20,371 nt of DNA from CAYIHX01 sp964363305 (lineage in GTDB: Bacteria; Bdellovibrionota; UBA1018). A program made the position numbers and the translations under genes. Under the pieces are notes generated by a model. That model was not told where the DNA came from. It saw only the letters and a list, made by a program, of their open reading frames with translations, and did no database searches. Below, piece after piece: positions 1 to 6,659 of the stretch. Location: contig CAYIHX010000063.1 in assembly GCA_964363305.1 (NCBI GenBank), positions 1 to 20,371 of the forward strand, read 5' to 3'. Each line of letters starts with the position of its first letter. Position 1 is the first letter of the stretch.

Positions 1-81
1 TTCGGGGGCTCGAGCACGACTGAGAATCTACAAGTTTTATGTAAACCGCACCACGCGGCGAAGAGCTTGCTGGGAACTTAA
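1..81 (+). CDS. C-terminal end of an HNH-like nuclease (partial)
   Basis: The frame is open from the first base to a TAA at 79-81 and gives 26 residues. They contain GGSSTTENLQVLCKPHHAAK. This fits the end of HNH endonuclease domains, where a Gly-Gly turn is followed by an Asn-Leu-x-x-Leu-Cys-x-x-His helix that completes the beta-beta-alpha metal fold. The catalytic HH/N part would lie left of the window, so activity cannot be judged. HNH proteins of this kind are often stand-alone nucleases of unknown role. The call rests on a short motif only; a chance open frame of this length is possible. Confidence 0.45.
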   Translation, partial: FGGSSTTENLQVLCKPHHAAKSLLGT

Positions 82-136
82 ATGAACTAGGCTCTCTCAA
101 CTCCGTTCATCAGAATGACCCTTGAGTCAGGTCGAG

Positions 137-1144
137 TCAGCGCGTACTGCGCGTCGAGCTGTGCCGGAAGTTCAGCTTCGTATCGCCGTATTCGCTGGTG
201 TAAAAACGCGAGCGGGTGACAAGGTCGCCGAGTTCGATGCTCTCCTGATCATCGCGAAGCAGGCGAGCCCTCACCTTGTAGATCACGGTGCCCGCGCCGA
301 TGCCCTGCTCGAGAGACTCGCGGAAATCCGGATAAACCGGAAGTGCCGACTGAATCGAGATTTTCGCTTCACGGGTCGGGACGAAGTAGATCTGAAACGG
401 GCTGATGGCTCCGCGTCGATTCGAGTTTCCGTCTCGATCGATCATCGCTACCTCATGCAGGGGCAGGTTCAATTCACTTTCAGGAGTCTTGTCCGACCCG
501 ACGCGCTCGCACCGCTCGTGAAGCGCATTCTGGAACGCGGCGACCAGCGCCCGTTCCGGAATGCCGGGCTGGGACGGCGGATTGATCACGTTCGAGAAAT
601 TGTTCCTGAAAAAATTATGCTCGGAACCCTGTCCGTCGAGCGAGTACATCGAAATGATGTTTTCGCTTTCCTTGCCGTTCACGAGGAATTTGAGGCCCAT
701 GCCTGGAGCGAACTTGGACTGGTCAGTCGTCGCGATCGACAGCCGGGCCACGCCCAGCGCGCCCGTGTGGAAAATGCCGGTGAGGTTCGTGCTGGGGTTG
801 GCGCGAAATTCGACCAGCGCCACGCTGCCGTAGGTGTGAATCAGCTTTTTGCGGCCCGCAGGCATCTCATCGGAGCGAAGATCAAAAACGACCCGCAGAA
901 ACGACTCGGCGAAAAGCTTGAGCATATCCAAGGCGCCCGGATTCGCGGTCGGATAGGGCCGACCCGGCCGCAGCTCTTTATATTCAGTCGCATCGAGCAT
1001 GCGCTCGACCACTTGAGATTTCTGCTCAGCGGTGAGGGCCGTGTAGTTTCCCGGAGTATAGGCCGGATTGACCTCGTCAGCCCAAGTCGTCAGCGCCGTC
1101 GCGTTCAAGGCGAGCAGAAGGAGAACAAGATTTTTGATTTTCAT
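137..1144 (-). CDS. Exported protein with catalase-like sequence
   Basis: The reading frame is open up to a TTG at 1180, but the ATG at 1144 gives a clean signal peptide: Lys-rich start, Leu-rich core, then Thr-Trp-Ala before the mature Asp-Glu. About 335 residues result. Around residues 90-190 the pattern is an arginine-rich stretch, a Gly-Ser-Val strand, then GALGVARLSIATTD, FAPGMGLKFLVNGK and MYSLDGQG. This recalls the central barrel of the catalase-like haem superfamily, where a similar GxxRxS...PGxxLKFL order is found. I could not place the catalytic His or the proximal Tyr with certainty, so enzymatic function is not claimed. No strong ribosome binding site is visible. It follows the 1305-2720 gene on the same strand after a gap of about 160 bases. 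Confidence 0.7.
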   Translation of the reverse strand: MKIKNLVLLLLALNATALTTWADEVNPAYTPGNYTALTAEQKSQVVERMLDATEYKELRPGRPYPTANPGALDMLKLFAESFLRVVFDLRSDEMPAGRKKLIHTYGSVALVEFRANPSTNLTGIFHTGALGVARLSIATTDQSKFAPGMGLKFLVNGKESENIISMYSLDGQGSEHNFFRNNFSNVINPPSQPGIPERALVAAFQNALHERCERVGSDKTPESELNLPLHEVAMIDRDGNSNRRGAISPFQIYFVPTREAKISIQSALPVYPDFRESLEQGIGAGTVIYKVRARLLRDDQESIELGDLVTRSRFYTSEYGDTKLNFRHSSTRSTR

Positions 1145-1304
1145 GCGTTGCATCATACGAACCAGAGGGCGTAAGGTCAAGGCCGTATTGAGCTGCGATA
1201 GGAACTGGAAATCTGAGACCGCAGTAACTTTGTCAGTTGCCAGTGAGAGTGGTTTGGACTGGCGTAGAGAATACTACGGTCAGAGAACGGGTTCGCCGGG
1301 GAAA

Positions 1305-2720
1305 TTAGATTCCGCTCTCAGCGCTGGCGTCCGATCGGCGCTGCTCTCGTTCGTAGTCTCTTTGCCCTACAGGGACATAGGATCGACCGCGATAGCCTCG
1401 AGCCGCGTTGATGGCTTGAACGGTGCCGAGATCGCGCTGCATGTCGGTCAGAAACCGGGCGCAATCCTCGGCTGAGGTCCCGGCAGCGTTTCCGAGGCAG
1501 ACGCCGTAGTACGCTTCTGAGTTCGAGTCAGCGCTGCGCATGAAGGAGTCGCCGTCTACGAGCGCTTCGGCGTTGACTCGGATCTCGAGGGGTGCGCATT
1601 CTTCGGCGTCGGTTCTCCCGCCGTGCCGTGCCTGGCAGTCAGCCATTTTTTGATAAACACGGTCGCCATTTGAAGGAAGGAAAGCGAGAGTGAGGCTGGG
1701 ATCCGCTTCGATTCGATGAATCAGCTCGGCTTCCAGAAGATCTCCGCTTTCTTGCTCGTCGTTTATGCGGTCACCTAGCGTCAGCCAGTTCTGCCCACAG
1801 TGATTGACGGCGCACGCGGTGTACGCGGGGTCGTCCGATTCGAGATCAGAGCACGCATCGTCGCAACTCGCCCCCTCGCTTGAAGTGAACTCGCGTCCCC
1901 AAAGGGCTTGGTTGCGGTGCTGCGACAGGCGATATTCGATCAAGGATTCAAACAGCTGCCGCATGGCCTGAAGGCGCATCGCACGATCGAGGCCTGCTCC
2001 GAGAGCTTGTGCCGCGACCGCCGGCATCCAGCAGGAGTTTGAGACGTAGGCCCGAGGAACAAAGGCGAGTTCCTGTACGTGCACCCGTCCCTGAACGTCG
2101 ACTTCCGAGAGCCACTGGCTCTGTTCGAAGCCGCCCGCTGTGCGTCCGCCCAGTGCCATCGAGATCACGGTTTGGCTGGCCGACTGAGCTGCGGACTGGG
2201 GCGAGGGCAGGCGACCCTGGCTCTGTAAATCGCTCAACTGAGTCAGTGTGTTTTTGATCTGTCGAAGTTGTCGCGTCAGCGGCAACAGATCCGCGCGCAT
2301 CTGCAGGTGGCGGCCGCTGCAGTCGATGACGAGTCGTGCGCCGCTTCGAGGAAGCTCAGCCGCGTGGGTGGTTTCGCGTGGAATCCAAACCCAGGACTGG
2401 AATGCTCTAGCCAACGGACCCCGGGCCCCACAATGAGCGGCGACATAAGCCCGATCGCCCGTCTGGCGTTTTTGTTCGCAAGCGAGGGCAATGGTCGCGA
2501 GCTTTTCAGGCAGGAATCTACGAGCGGATACGCCCTTCAAGAAATCGGTGATAGCCGCGCTTCCCTGGGGGGCGTGCTCATCGACGAAGCAGCGCTCCAA
2601 GCCTAGGTCTTCGCACCAGTGGGGGGCGAGTTCCGACGGGTTCGGTGGCGCGGGTGTTTGCGCCCACGCAGCTAGGGCATGAAAAAAAGAAGCGAAAATG
2701 AGGAGGCGAATCGAGTTCAT
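1305..2720 (-). CDS. Secreted cysteine-rich protein of unknown function
   Basis: A 471-residue protein with a clear signal peptide, probably cut after Ala-Trp-Ala and before Gln-Thr-Pro. The mature part has no transmembrane segment I can see and contains 14 cysteines, an even number, some in close pairs such as GASCDDACSD and YTACAVNHCGQ. This suggests disulfide bonding outside the cytoplasm. The N-terminal third has a Trp/Pro-rich segment and a stretch reading VIDCSGRHLQM. I do not recognise a family. The start is the only ATG consistent with the signal peptide. Upstream (2721-2760 on the minus strand) the DNA is AT-rich and could hold a promoter with TAGAAT as -10, but no convincing -35 is seen. 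Confidence 0.7.
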   Translation of the reverse strand: MNSIRLLIFASFFHALAAWAQTPAPPNPSELAPHWCEDLGLERCFVDEHAPQGSAAITDFLKGVSARRFLPEKLATIALACEQKRQTGDRAYVAAHCGARGPLARAFQSWVWIPRETTHAAELPRSGARLVIDCSGRHLQMRADLLPLTRQLRQIKNTLTQLSDLQSQGRLPSPQSAAQSASQTVISMALGGRTAGGFEQSQWLSEVDVQGRVHVQELAFVPRAYVSNSCWMPAVAAQALGAGLDRAMRLQAMRQLFESLIEYRLSQHRNQALWGREFTSSEGASCDDACSDLESDDPAYTACAVNHCGQNWLTLGDRINDEQESGDLLEAELIHRIEADPSLTLAFLPSNGDRVYQKMADCQARHGGRTDAEECAPLEIRVNAEALVDGDSFMRSADSNSEAYYGVCLGNAAGTSAEDCARFLTDMQRDLGTVQAINAARGYRGRSYVPVGQRDYEREQRRSDASAESGI

Positions 2721-2893
2721 AGTTAGCGAATGAAGAACTCAGTAGAATTCTAAATCCGACAAAACAAATACACTAATGTTGTGTAATATTCAATCCTTAT
2801 AAACTGCCCACTTTTTCCTCAGCCCGAGGACGTCGAGCCGATTGAATGTCGCCTCCATCCCTCAAGGAAAGGGAGTTGGGAGCTATTTGTTGT

Positions 2894-2983
2894 CGGGAAC
2901 CCTTCAGAAGTAGGGTTCCCGGTAAATTGATGGATGCGTCTTGAGCAAGAACCCTACTTTTGGAGGGTTCTCGGAGAAATCGG
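2894..2983. repeat. Paired hairpin repeat, copy 1
   Basis: Two hairpins lie in tandem. The first (2894-2921) has a perfect 10-bp stem, CGGGAACCCT with AGGGTTCCCG, and an 8-base loop. The second (2948-2971) has an 8-bp stem built on GAACCCT/AGGGTTC with loop ACTTTTGG. The second hairpin is close to the reverse complement of the first, so the pair also forms a larger inverted repeat. The same arrangement, spacing and the trailing block TCGGAGAAATCGG occur at 7034-7122. Both copies lie just beyond the stop codon of a paralogous leftward gene. They resemble REP/BIME-type intergenic palindromes or a bidirectional terminator. No long T-tract follows either stem. Confidence 0.75.
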
Positions 2984-3004
2984 AGCGCCAGGCTTCGTAG
3001 AAAC

Positions 3005-3562
3005 TCAGTTTGCCGTCTGAATCGCGTGGTTCAGCACCAAGCCAGCTGCTTGAATCGCATCAGCCGAAATGCCGGAGTCGCGCCAAGCTTTCTGAGAAAT
3101 TTCGAGAGCCTGTTCTTGGGTACGGCCCGCTGCGAGGGTTTCGGTCGCGGTCTTGGCGTTGTCTTCCATGCCCGCAGTCAGTTCTTCCATTTCGTTGTTG
3201 AAGGCATCGAGCAGCGGAGCGGTCATGCCGGGAATTTTTTGGAGCGCGCTTTCCGGGAGCGGTTGGAATGCGATGGGGCTATAGGCGCCGTCTTCGCCGT
3301 CGAGGAGGAGGATCCCCAGGCAGAGCCACCCGAGAGCTTTAGAGCTGGAATCATAACTGTTTGCGCCCATCAGAGAAGCGCCCACTAACGAACCTGTTAT
3401 GACCAAGAGTCCAGAGATGGCGATTACGCCACCGACAGGGCCGCCAGCGGCGATGGTGACTACTGCGCCCACCAAGGCCGAGCTACGCGTAGGTAGGGCG
3501 ATGGATTGAATCCCGAACATGAGTGCGAGCGCCGCGACAATGATTTTTGCTCTTTTTTTCAT
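3005..3562 (-). CDS. Secreted paralog A, hydrophobic core and conserved C-terminus
   Basis: The ATG at 3562 gives a 185-residue protein with a Lys-rich N-terminus and a hydrophobic signal segment ending near ALPTRSSALV. The frame extends to 3592 but the added residues would spoil the signal peptide. Residues about 30-85 form a Gly/Ala/Ile-rich, probably membrane-associated stretch. The last 100 residues are acidic and soluble, starting near DGEDGAYSPIAF. Over these 100 residues it matches the gene at 7129-7731 at 87 positions by direct count, while the middle part differs in sequence and length. No family is recognised. The upstream palindrome at 3599-3613 and the downstream double hairpin are both shared with the paralog. 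Confidence 0.75.
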   Translation of the reverse strand: MKKRAKIIVAALALMFGIQSIALPTRSSALVGAVVTIAAGGPVGGVIAISGLLVITGSLVGASLMGANSYDSSSKALGWLCLGILLLDGEDGAYSPIAFQPLPESALQKIPGMTAPLLDAFNNEMEELTAGMEDNAKTATETLAAGRTQEQALEISQKAWRDSGISADAIQAAGLVLNHAIQTAN

Positions 3563-3598
3563 TTTGAACCCCAGAGAAGAGGGCCTTATCATTAAAAA

Positions 3599-3635
3599 TA
3601 ACGCAGTGCACTATTTTTTAGATAGCTCGCCTCAA
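3599..3635 (-). promoter_or_regulatory. Palindromic operator over the promoter of paralog A
   Basis: On the minus strand the palindrome reads TAGTGCACTGCGTTA (3613 down to 3599), with arms of seven around one centre base. Its first six bases can serve as a -10 box, with TTGAGG (3635-3630) as -35 and a 16-bp spacer. The gene start at 3562 lies 37 bases downstream. Closely similar palindromes precede the genes starting at 7731, 10266 and 10574. The -35 overlaps the stop codon of the ATPase gene at 3632. Confidence 0.55.
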
Positions 3636-4777
3636 GGCATCCCCAGCTCCTCACAAAATTGAATGAATGGCCGAACCTTCACCACGCCCTGGTCATACGC
3701 GCGCGCGCCTAAATGAACCTGATACCAGAGCGGAATTTTTACCCGTTCGCTGAAGTAGTGAACGGCGCCCGAAATCGCTTTTTCACCCGTTTTGCATTCC
3801 ACCGCGAACTCAGGTTTTCCTTCCTTCAGCACCACGAAATCCACCTCCCGGCGATCGGTATCGCGCAGGTATCGAAGCTCCATCCGGTACCCTTTTGTGT
3901 CCTCCAGCCAATGACAGTATTTGAGCAACTGACTCGCCACGAGATTTTCGAACCGGAAGCCGGGTTCTGGCACGTCCGCCCAGTCCCATAGATAGAGTTT
4001 CTGTTCTTTTTTTACCGCGCGCACCCGAGGGGCGCCGAACGGAGGGACCCTGTAGCAGACGAACAGAGACTCGAGGATTTTGAGCCAACGCTCCACCGTC
4101 TTATGGTCGACTTCCAAATCCTCGCGCAGAGACTTGACCGACAGCGGCGCACCCACCTTCGAAGGCAACAGCTCGACCAGGCGTTGAACCAAGTCGATAT
4201 CCTTCACTTGCTCTAGGCTTCTCAGGTCATCCCGCAAAACCAAGGAGAGCCGTTGCCGGGCCCAGAGGCGACGATGATCCTCATCCGCCCTCAAAAACGG
4301 TTCAGGAAAACCTCCAAATTTCAGCAGCCGTTCCAACTGCGCCACCGTAGGTTGAGTCGTCAACTCCCTCACGGACCATGGGTGCAGCCGCAAGAAGTAG
4401 TAGCGCCCTTGCAGGGAATCTCCCCCTCGCCGATAGACATCCAAACGCGCTGAGCCTGTCACAAGAAACCGGCGTATTCTCTTCTGAGTGTCGTAGAGCC
4501 CTTTTAAGAGGTTTCTCCACGGCTTGTATTTATGAATCTCATCGAGAATTAACAAGGGCTGGCTCGCGGGCAGTTGACCGAGCTTGAGTCGGGGGGGGAC
4601 GCTCGGCTCGTCCCAATTTAAATAGGCGGGAGACTGCTCCCGCGCCGCCGATCCCAGAATATCCAAAGCGAGCGTCGTCTTACCGACTTGTCGTGGCCCT
4701 CCCAGCAGGACCATTTTCTCTTGGAGGAATTTTCGGATGACCGAATCCAAATAACGCACTGGGAGGTCGTTCTGCAT
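3632..4777 (-). CDS. AAA_14/DUF4143 family ATPase
   Basis: A 381-residue P-loop ATPase. Walker A is GGPRQVGKTT at residues 26-35, Walker B LLILDEIHK with Asp79-Glu80, and a sensor-like VTGSARL follows near residue 106. The C-terminal DUF4143 part ends in REVDFVV...FAVECK near residues 310-330, a spacing like the metal-binding core of PD-(D/E)XK folds. Full-length members usually have 380-450 residues, so this is complete. Family members are widespread, patchily distributed and mostly uncharacterised; they are often found near toxin-antitoxin or defence genes. It is divergent from the second ATPase at 4892. The two share little beyond family motifs. A C8 tract lies within the gene (4591-4598 on the plus strand as G8). 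Confidence 0.9.
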   Translation of the reverse strand: MQNDLPVRYLDSVIRKFLQEKMVLLGGPRQVGKTTLALDILGSAAREQSPAYLNWDEPSVPPRLKLGQLPASQPLLILDEIHKYKPWRNLLKGLYDTQKRIRRFLVTGSARLDVYRRGGDSLQGRYYFLRLHPWSVRELTTQPTVAQLERLLKFGGFPEPFLRADEDHRRLWARQRLSLVLRDDLRSLEQVKDIDLVQRLVELLPSKVGAPLSVKSLREDLEVDHKTVERWLKILESLFVCYRVPPFGAPRVRAVKKEQKLYLWDWADVPEPGFRFENLVASQLLKYCHWLEDTKGYRMELRYLRDTDRREVDFVVLKEGKPEFAVECKTGEKAISGAVHYFSERVKIPLWYQVHLGARAYDQGVVKVRPFIQFCEELGMP

Positions 4778-4789
4778 AAAGCAGAGTGT

Positions 4790-4819
4790 AGTCCATTTTA
4801 GTCATGAGTAAAGTGGACT
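4790..4819. promoter_or_regulatory. 30-bp imperfect palindrome between divergent ATPase genes
   Basis: Thirteen of 15 base pairs match around the centre TCATGA (4802-4807); the outer arms are AGTCCA and TGGACT. It begins 12 bases upstream of the leftward ATPase start and lies about 70 bases upstream of the rightward one. Its size and position fit a dimeric operator that could control both genes. No canonical -35/-10 pair could be assigned with confidence on either strand. Confidence 0.5.
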
Positions 4820-4879
4820 TTGGTCTATTCTGATCGTGTGGCATTCACGGCGTTCTGTTGATTATTGGCCCCAATTTTG

Positions 4880-4892
4880 TACAATTATTGTA
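4880..4892. promoter_or_regulatory. Short palindrome overlapping the start of ATPase 2
   Basis: TACAATTATTGTA is a perfect 13-bp palindrome (6-bp arms around one T) that runs into the A of the ATG at 4892. It could be an operator or could affect access to the start codon. AT-rich palindromes of this length occur by chance, so this is a weak call. Confidence 0.3.
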
Positions 4893-6238
4893 TGAAAAGA
4901 CGGGAACTGGCTCATCTTGATGCCTGGTACCAGGGAATTCGGCGGAAGCCCCTGATTTTACGGGGCGCTCGGCAGGTGGGGAAGTCAACCCTTGTGCGCG
5001 ATTTCGCTCGTTCGAAAAAACTTCAGCTTCACGAATTTAATCTCGAGCGTCACTTGGCAATGGACGAGGTATTCCGGTCTCTCGATACGACACGAATTTT
5101 TCGTGCGCTGTCTGACATTCAACGAAGCCTGTTCGACCCCCGGCTGTCCGGCCAGCTGCTTTTCCTGGACGAGATTCAGTCTTGCCCTCAAAGCATTCCC
5201 GCTTTACGCGCGATTCAAGAAGATTTTCCAGATCTGCCCGTGGTCAGCGCGGGGTCTCTCCTTGAATTCATCCTGGAGGATCATGAATTCTCGATGCCGG
5301 TTGGACGCGTCGAATACATGCACATCGGCCCCATCCGCTTTGAAGACTTTCTTGAGGCCCATGGCGCCGATTACTTGGTCGAGCGCATTCGGGAGCTACG
5401 TTTTGACCGACCCGAAACATGGCCCACTCCCGTTCTCCATGATGAGGCAATGAGCCATGTTCAAAATTTTCTGTTCTGCGGCGGTATGCCCGAGGCAGCG
5501 GCAGCCTTCTTAGATTCGGATGGAGACCCTCGAGCAGTATCCCCGATCCATGCTTGCATCCTCGATACGTACTGCGATGACATGAGCAAATATGCGCGAC
5601 GCTCGGCCCTACCCCGGGTGCATGCGGTCTTTGATTTTTTAGCCGCCCATCCTTGCCAGAAAATTAAATATAGCACGATTGCCCCGGACCATCTCGCTCG
5701 GGACGTGAAGCAAGCACTGAAGCTGCTTTTCCAAGCACGGGTGGCGACCCCCGTTTTTCATACGTCGTGCGCCGGACTCCCCCTGGAGGCTGGAAAGGCG
5801 GAGAACACCTATAAAAGTATTTTTCTGGATGTGGGCCTCCACAACAGCGCGGTTCGAGCCGATCTTCCGCTGATTCGAAGCCTGAAGGGAGACCAGCTTC
5901 TCGGCCGGGGGGCGATGGTTGAGCAGTTCGTGGGTCAGCATCTCCTGTATCGGGACGAGCCCTATCGCACCCCACTCTTGCATTACTGGCTTCGTGAAGG
6001 AAAAAAGGGAAATGCCGAGGTCGATTTCGTGATCGGCCTCGTGGATTCCATGGTCGCCATCGAGGTGAAGGCCGGCGCGGGTGGGCATCTACGCTCCTTG
6101 CGTGTTTGGGAGGAGGAAAGCGTTTACCCGAAAAAGACCCTTCTTCGCCTGAACAGCCACCTCCCCAAGCGTGAGGGGACGATTCTTTCACTGCCGATCT
6201 ACTGCTTGGAACAGGCGACGCGGATTTTGGGTATTTAG
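4892..6238 (+). CDS. AAA_14/DUF4143 family ATPase, second copy
   Basis: With the ATG at 4892 the protein has 448 residues and starts MKRRELAHLDAWYQG, the usual beginning of this family. An upstream TTG (4865) would add nine residues that look unlike it. Walker A is GARQVGKST at residues 25-33, Walker B LLFLDEIQ near residue 90, followed by SAGSLLEF as the sensor strand. A middle FCGGMPEA motif is typical of the family. The DUF4143 C-terminus contains NAEVDFVIG and VAIEVKAG, a possible nuclease-like metal site. The gene is longer than, and clearly diverged from, its leftward neighbour at 3632-4777, so the pair is not a recent duplication. No clear ribosome binding site is seen. Confidence 0.9.
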   Translation: MKRRELAHLDAWYQGIRRKPLILRGARQVGKSTLVRDFARSKKLQLHEFNLERHLAMDEVFRSLDTTRIFRALSDIQRSLFDPRLSGQLLFLDEIQSCPQSIPALRAIQEDFPDLPVVSAGSLLEFILEDHEFSMPVGRVEYMHIGPIRFEDFLEAHGADYLVERIRELRFDRPETWPTPVLHDEAMSHVQNFLFCGGMPEAAAAFLDSDGDPRAVSPIHACILDTYCDDMSKYARRSALPRVHAVFDFLAAHPCQKIKYSTIAPDHLARDVKQALKLLFQARVATPVFHTSCAGLPLEAGKAENTYKSIFLDVGLHNSAVRADLPLIRSLKGDQLLGRGAMVEQFVGQHLLYRDEPYRTPLLHYWLREGKKGNAEVDFVIGLVDSMVAIEVKAGAGGHLRSLRVWEEESVYPKKTLLRLNSHLPKREGTILSLPIYCLEQATRILGI

Positions 6239-6262
6239 AGCGGAATCCGCGGAACGCAGCCT

Positions 6263-6325
6263 TCAGTTCGCCGTTTGGATCGCTTCGGGCGAAATGCCGG
6301 AGTCGCGCCAAGCTTTCTGAGAAAG
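6263..6325 (-). pseudogene. Remnant of a third secreted paralog (3' end only)
   Basis: On the minus strand this decodes to LSQKAWRDSGISPEAIQTAN followed by TGA (6265-6263). It is the C-terminal end of the family encoded at 3005-3562 and 7129-7731, with 11 residues missing in frame. In the intact copy the missing part is bounded by a 14-bp direct repeat (GCCGCTTGAATCGC), so slippage or recombination there explains the loss. Similarity stops abruptly at about 6325, next to the toxin-antitoxin promoter. The fragment has features of both intact copies, so it is not a recent partial copy of just one. Confidence 0.75.
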
Positions 6326-6334
6326 CTGGTGGTG

Positions 6335-6363
6335 TTGACATAGGTCAAAAAATGACCTATTCT
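6335..6363 (+). promoter_or_regulatory. Toxin-antitoxin promoter with embedded operator
   Basis: TTGACA (6335-6340) and TATTCT (6358-6363) are separated by exactly 17 bases. Between and touching them is a perfect palindrome, ATAGGTCA (6340-6347), five A, TGACCTAT (6353-6360). This is the classic place for a type II antitoxin to repress its own operon. The predicted transcription start, near 6370, is only a few bases before the ATG at 6373, so the toxin message would be almost leaderless. Confidence 0.75.
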
Positions 6364-6377
6364 TCATTCAAGATGCC

Positions 6378-6659
6378 TTGGGCGGTTCAGCGGTTCAATG
6401 GAAGCGCAAGTTAGAGAAGCAACTCGGCGAGCTACCTGATCAGGTTCAGGTAGCCTTCAGGGCATTGGTTCATGAAATTGAGTGGTCTGGGCCGGTGCGT
6501 GGCAATTGGAAGAACTACAGTAAATTAAGCAGGACTCAGCACCATTGCCATCTCAAATCTGGGCGGCCCACTTATGTGGTCTGCTGGGAAGTTGTGGATA
6601 AGCAAATTGAGATAGTGGAGGTTTATTATGTCGGCACCCATGAAAAAGCCCCGTACTGA
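6378..6659 (+). CDS. RelE/HigB-type toxin, ATG start frameshifted
   Basis: The frame encodes a RelE/ParE-superfamily toxin of the type that cuts mRNA on the ribosome. Diagnostic parts are GPVRGNWKNYSKL, THHCHLK-like TQHHCHLKSGRPTYVVCWEV and the C-terminal VYYVGTHEKAPY. As it stands the frame has only a TTG start (6378) and no ribosome binding site. The natural ATG at 6373 reads MPWAVQ and then leaves the frame, ending at TAG 6412-6414. The cause is a perfect 8-bp tandem duplication (6382-6397). With one unit removed, ATG 6373 runs straight into the toxin as MPWAVQWKRKLEKQL, a normal family start. The toxin is therefore either silenced, made weakly from TTG, or switched by slippage. It overlaps the antitoxin by 32 bases. 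Confidence 0.75.
   Translation: MGGSAVQWKRKLEKQLGELPDQVQVAFRALVHEIEWSGPVRGNWKNYSKLSRTQHHCHLKSGRPTYVVCWEVVDKQIEIVEVYYVGTHEKAPY
6382..6397 (+). repeat. 8-bp tandem duplication in the toxin start region
   Basis: GCGGTTCA occurs twice without a gap (6382-6389 and 6390-6397). The unit is not a multiple of three, so gain or loss of one copy switches the reading frame that follows the ATG at 6373. Confidence 0.9.

Noticed and set aside
122..1174. A 350-codon rightward open frame almost fully antisense to the exported catalase-like gene
   Set aside because: The opposite strand has a signal peptide and recognisable motifs, and this frame is rich in Arg/His with no domain pattern, as expected for an antisense shadow in GC-rich DNA.
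1260..1280. CGTAG-AGAATA-CTACG hairpin between the two leftmost leftward genes
   Set aside because: A 5-bp stem without a T-tract is too weak to call a terminator or regulatory element.
2755..2800. TACAC...GTGTA inverted repeat upstream of the cysteine-rich protein gene
   Set aside because: The arms have only five bases in AT-rich sequence, which is easily due to chance.
6240..6250. GCGGAATCCGC as terminator of the second ATPase
   Set aside because: The stem would be four bases with a three-base loop and no T-tract follows.
5664..6341. A long leftward frame opposite the second ATPase
   Set aside because: It has Pro/Arg/Ser-rich low-complexity sequence, and the rightward frame carries strong ATPase motifs.
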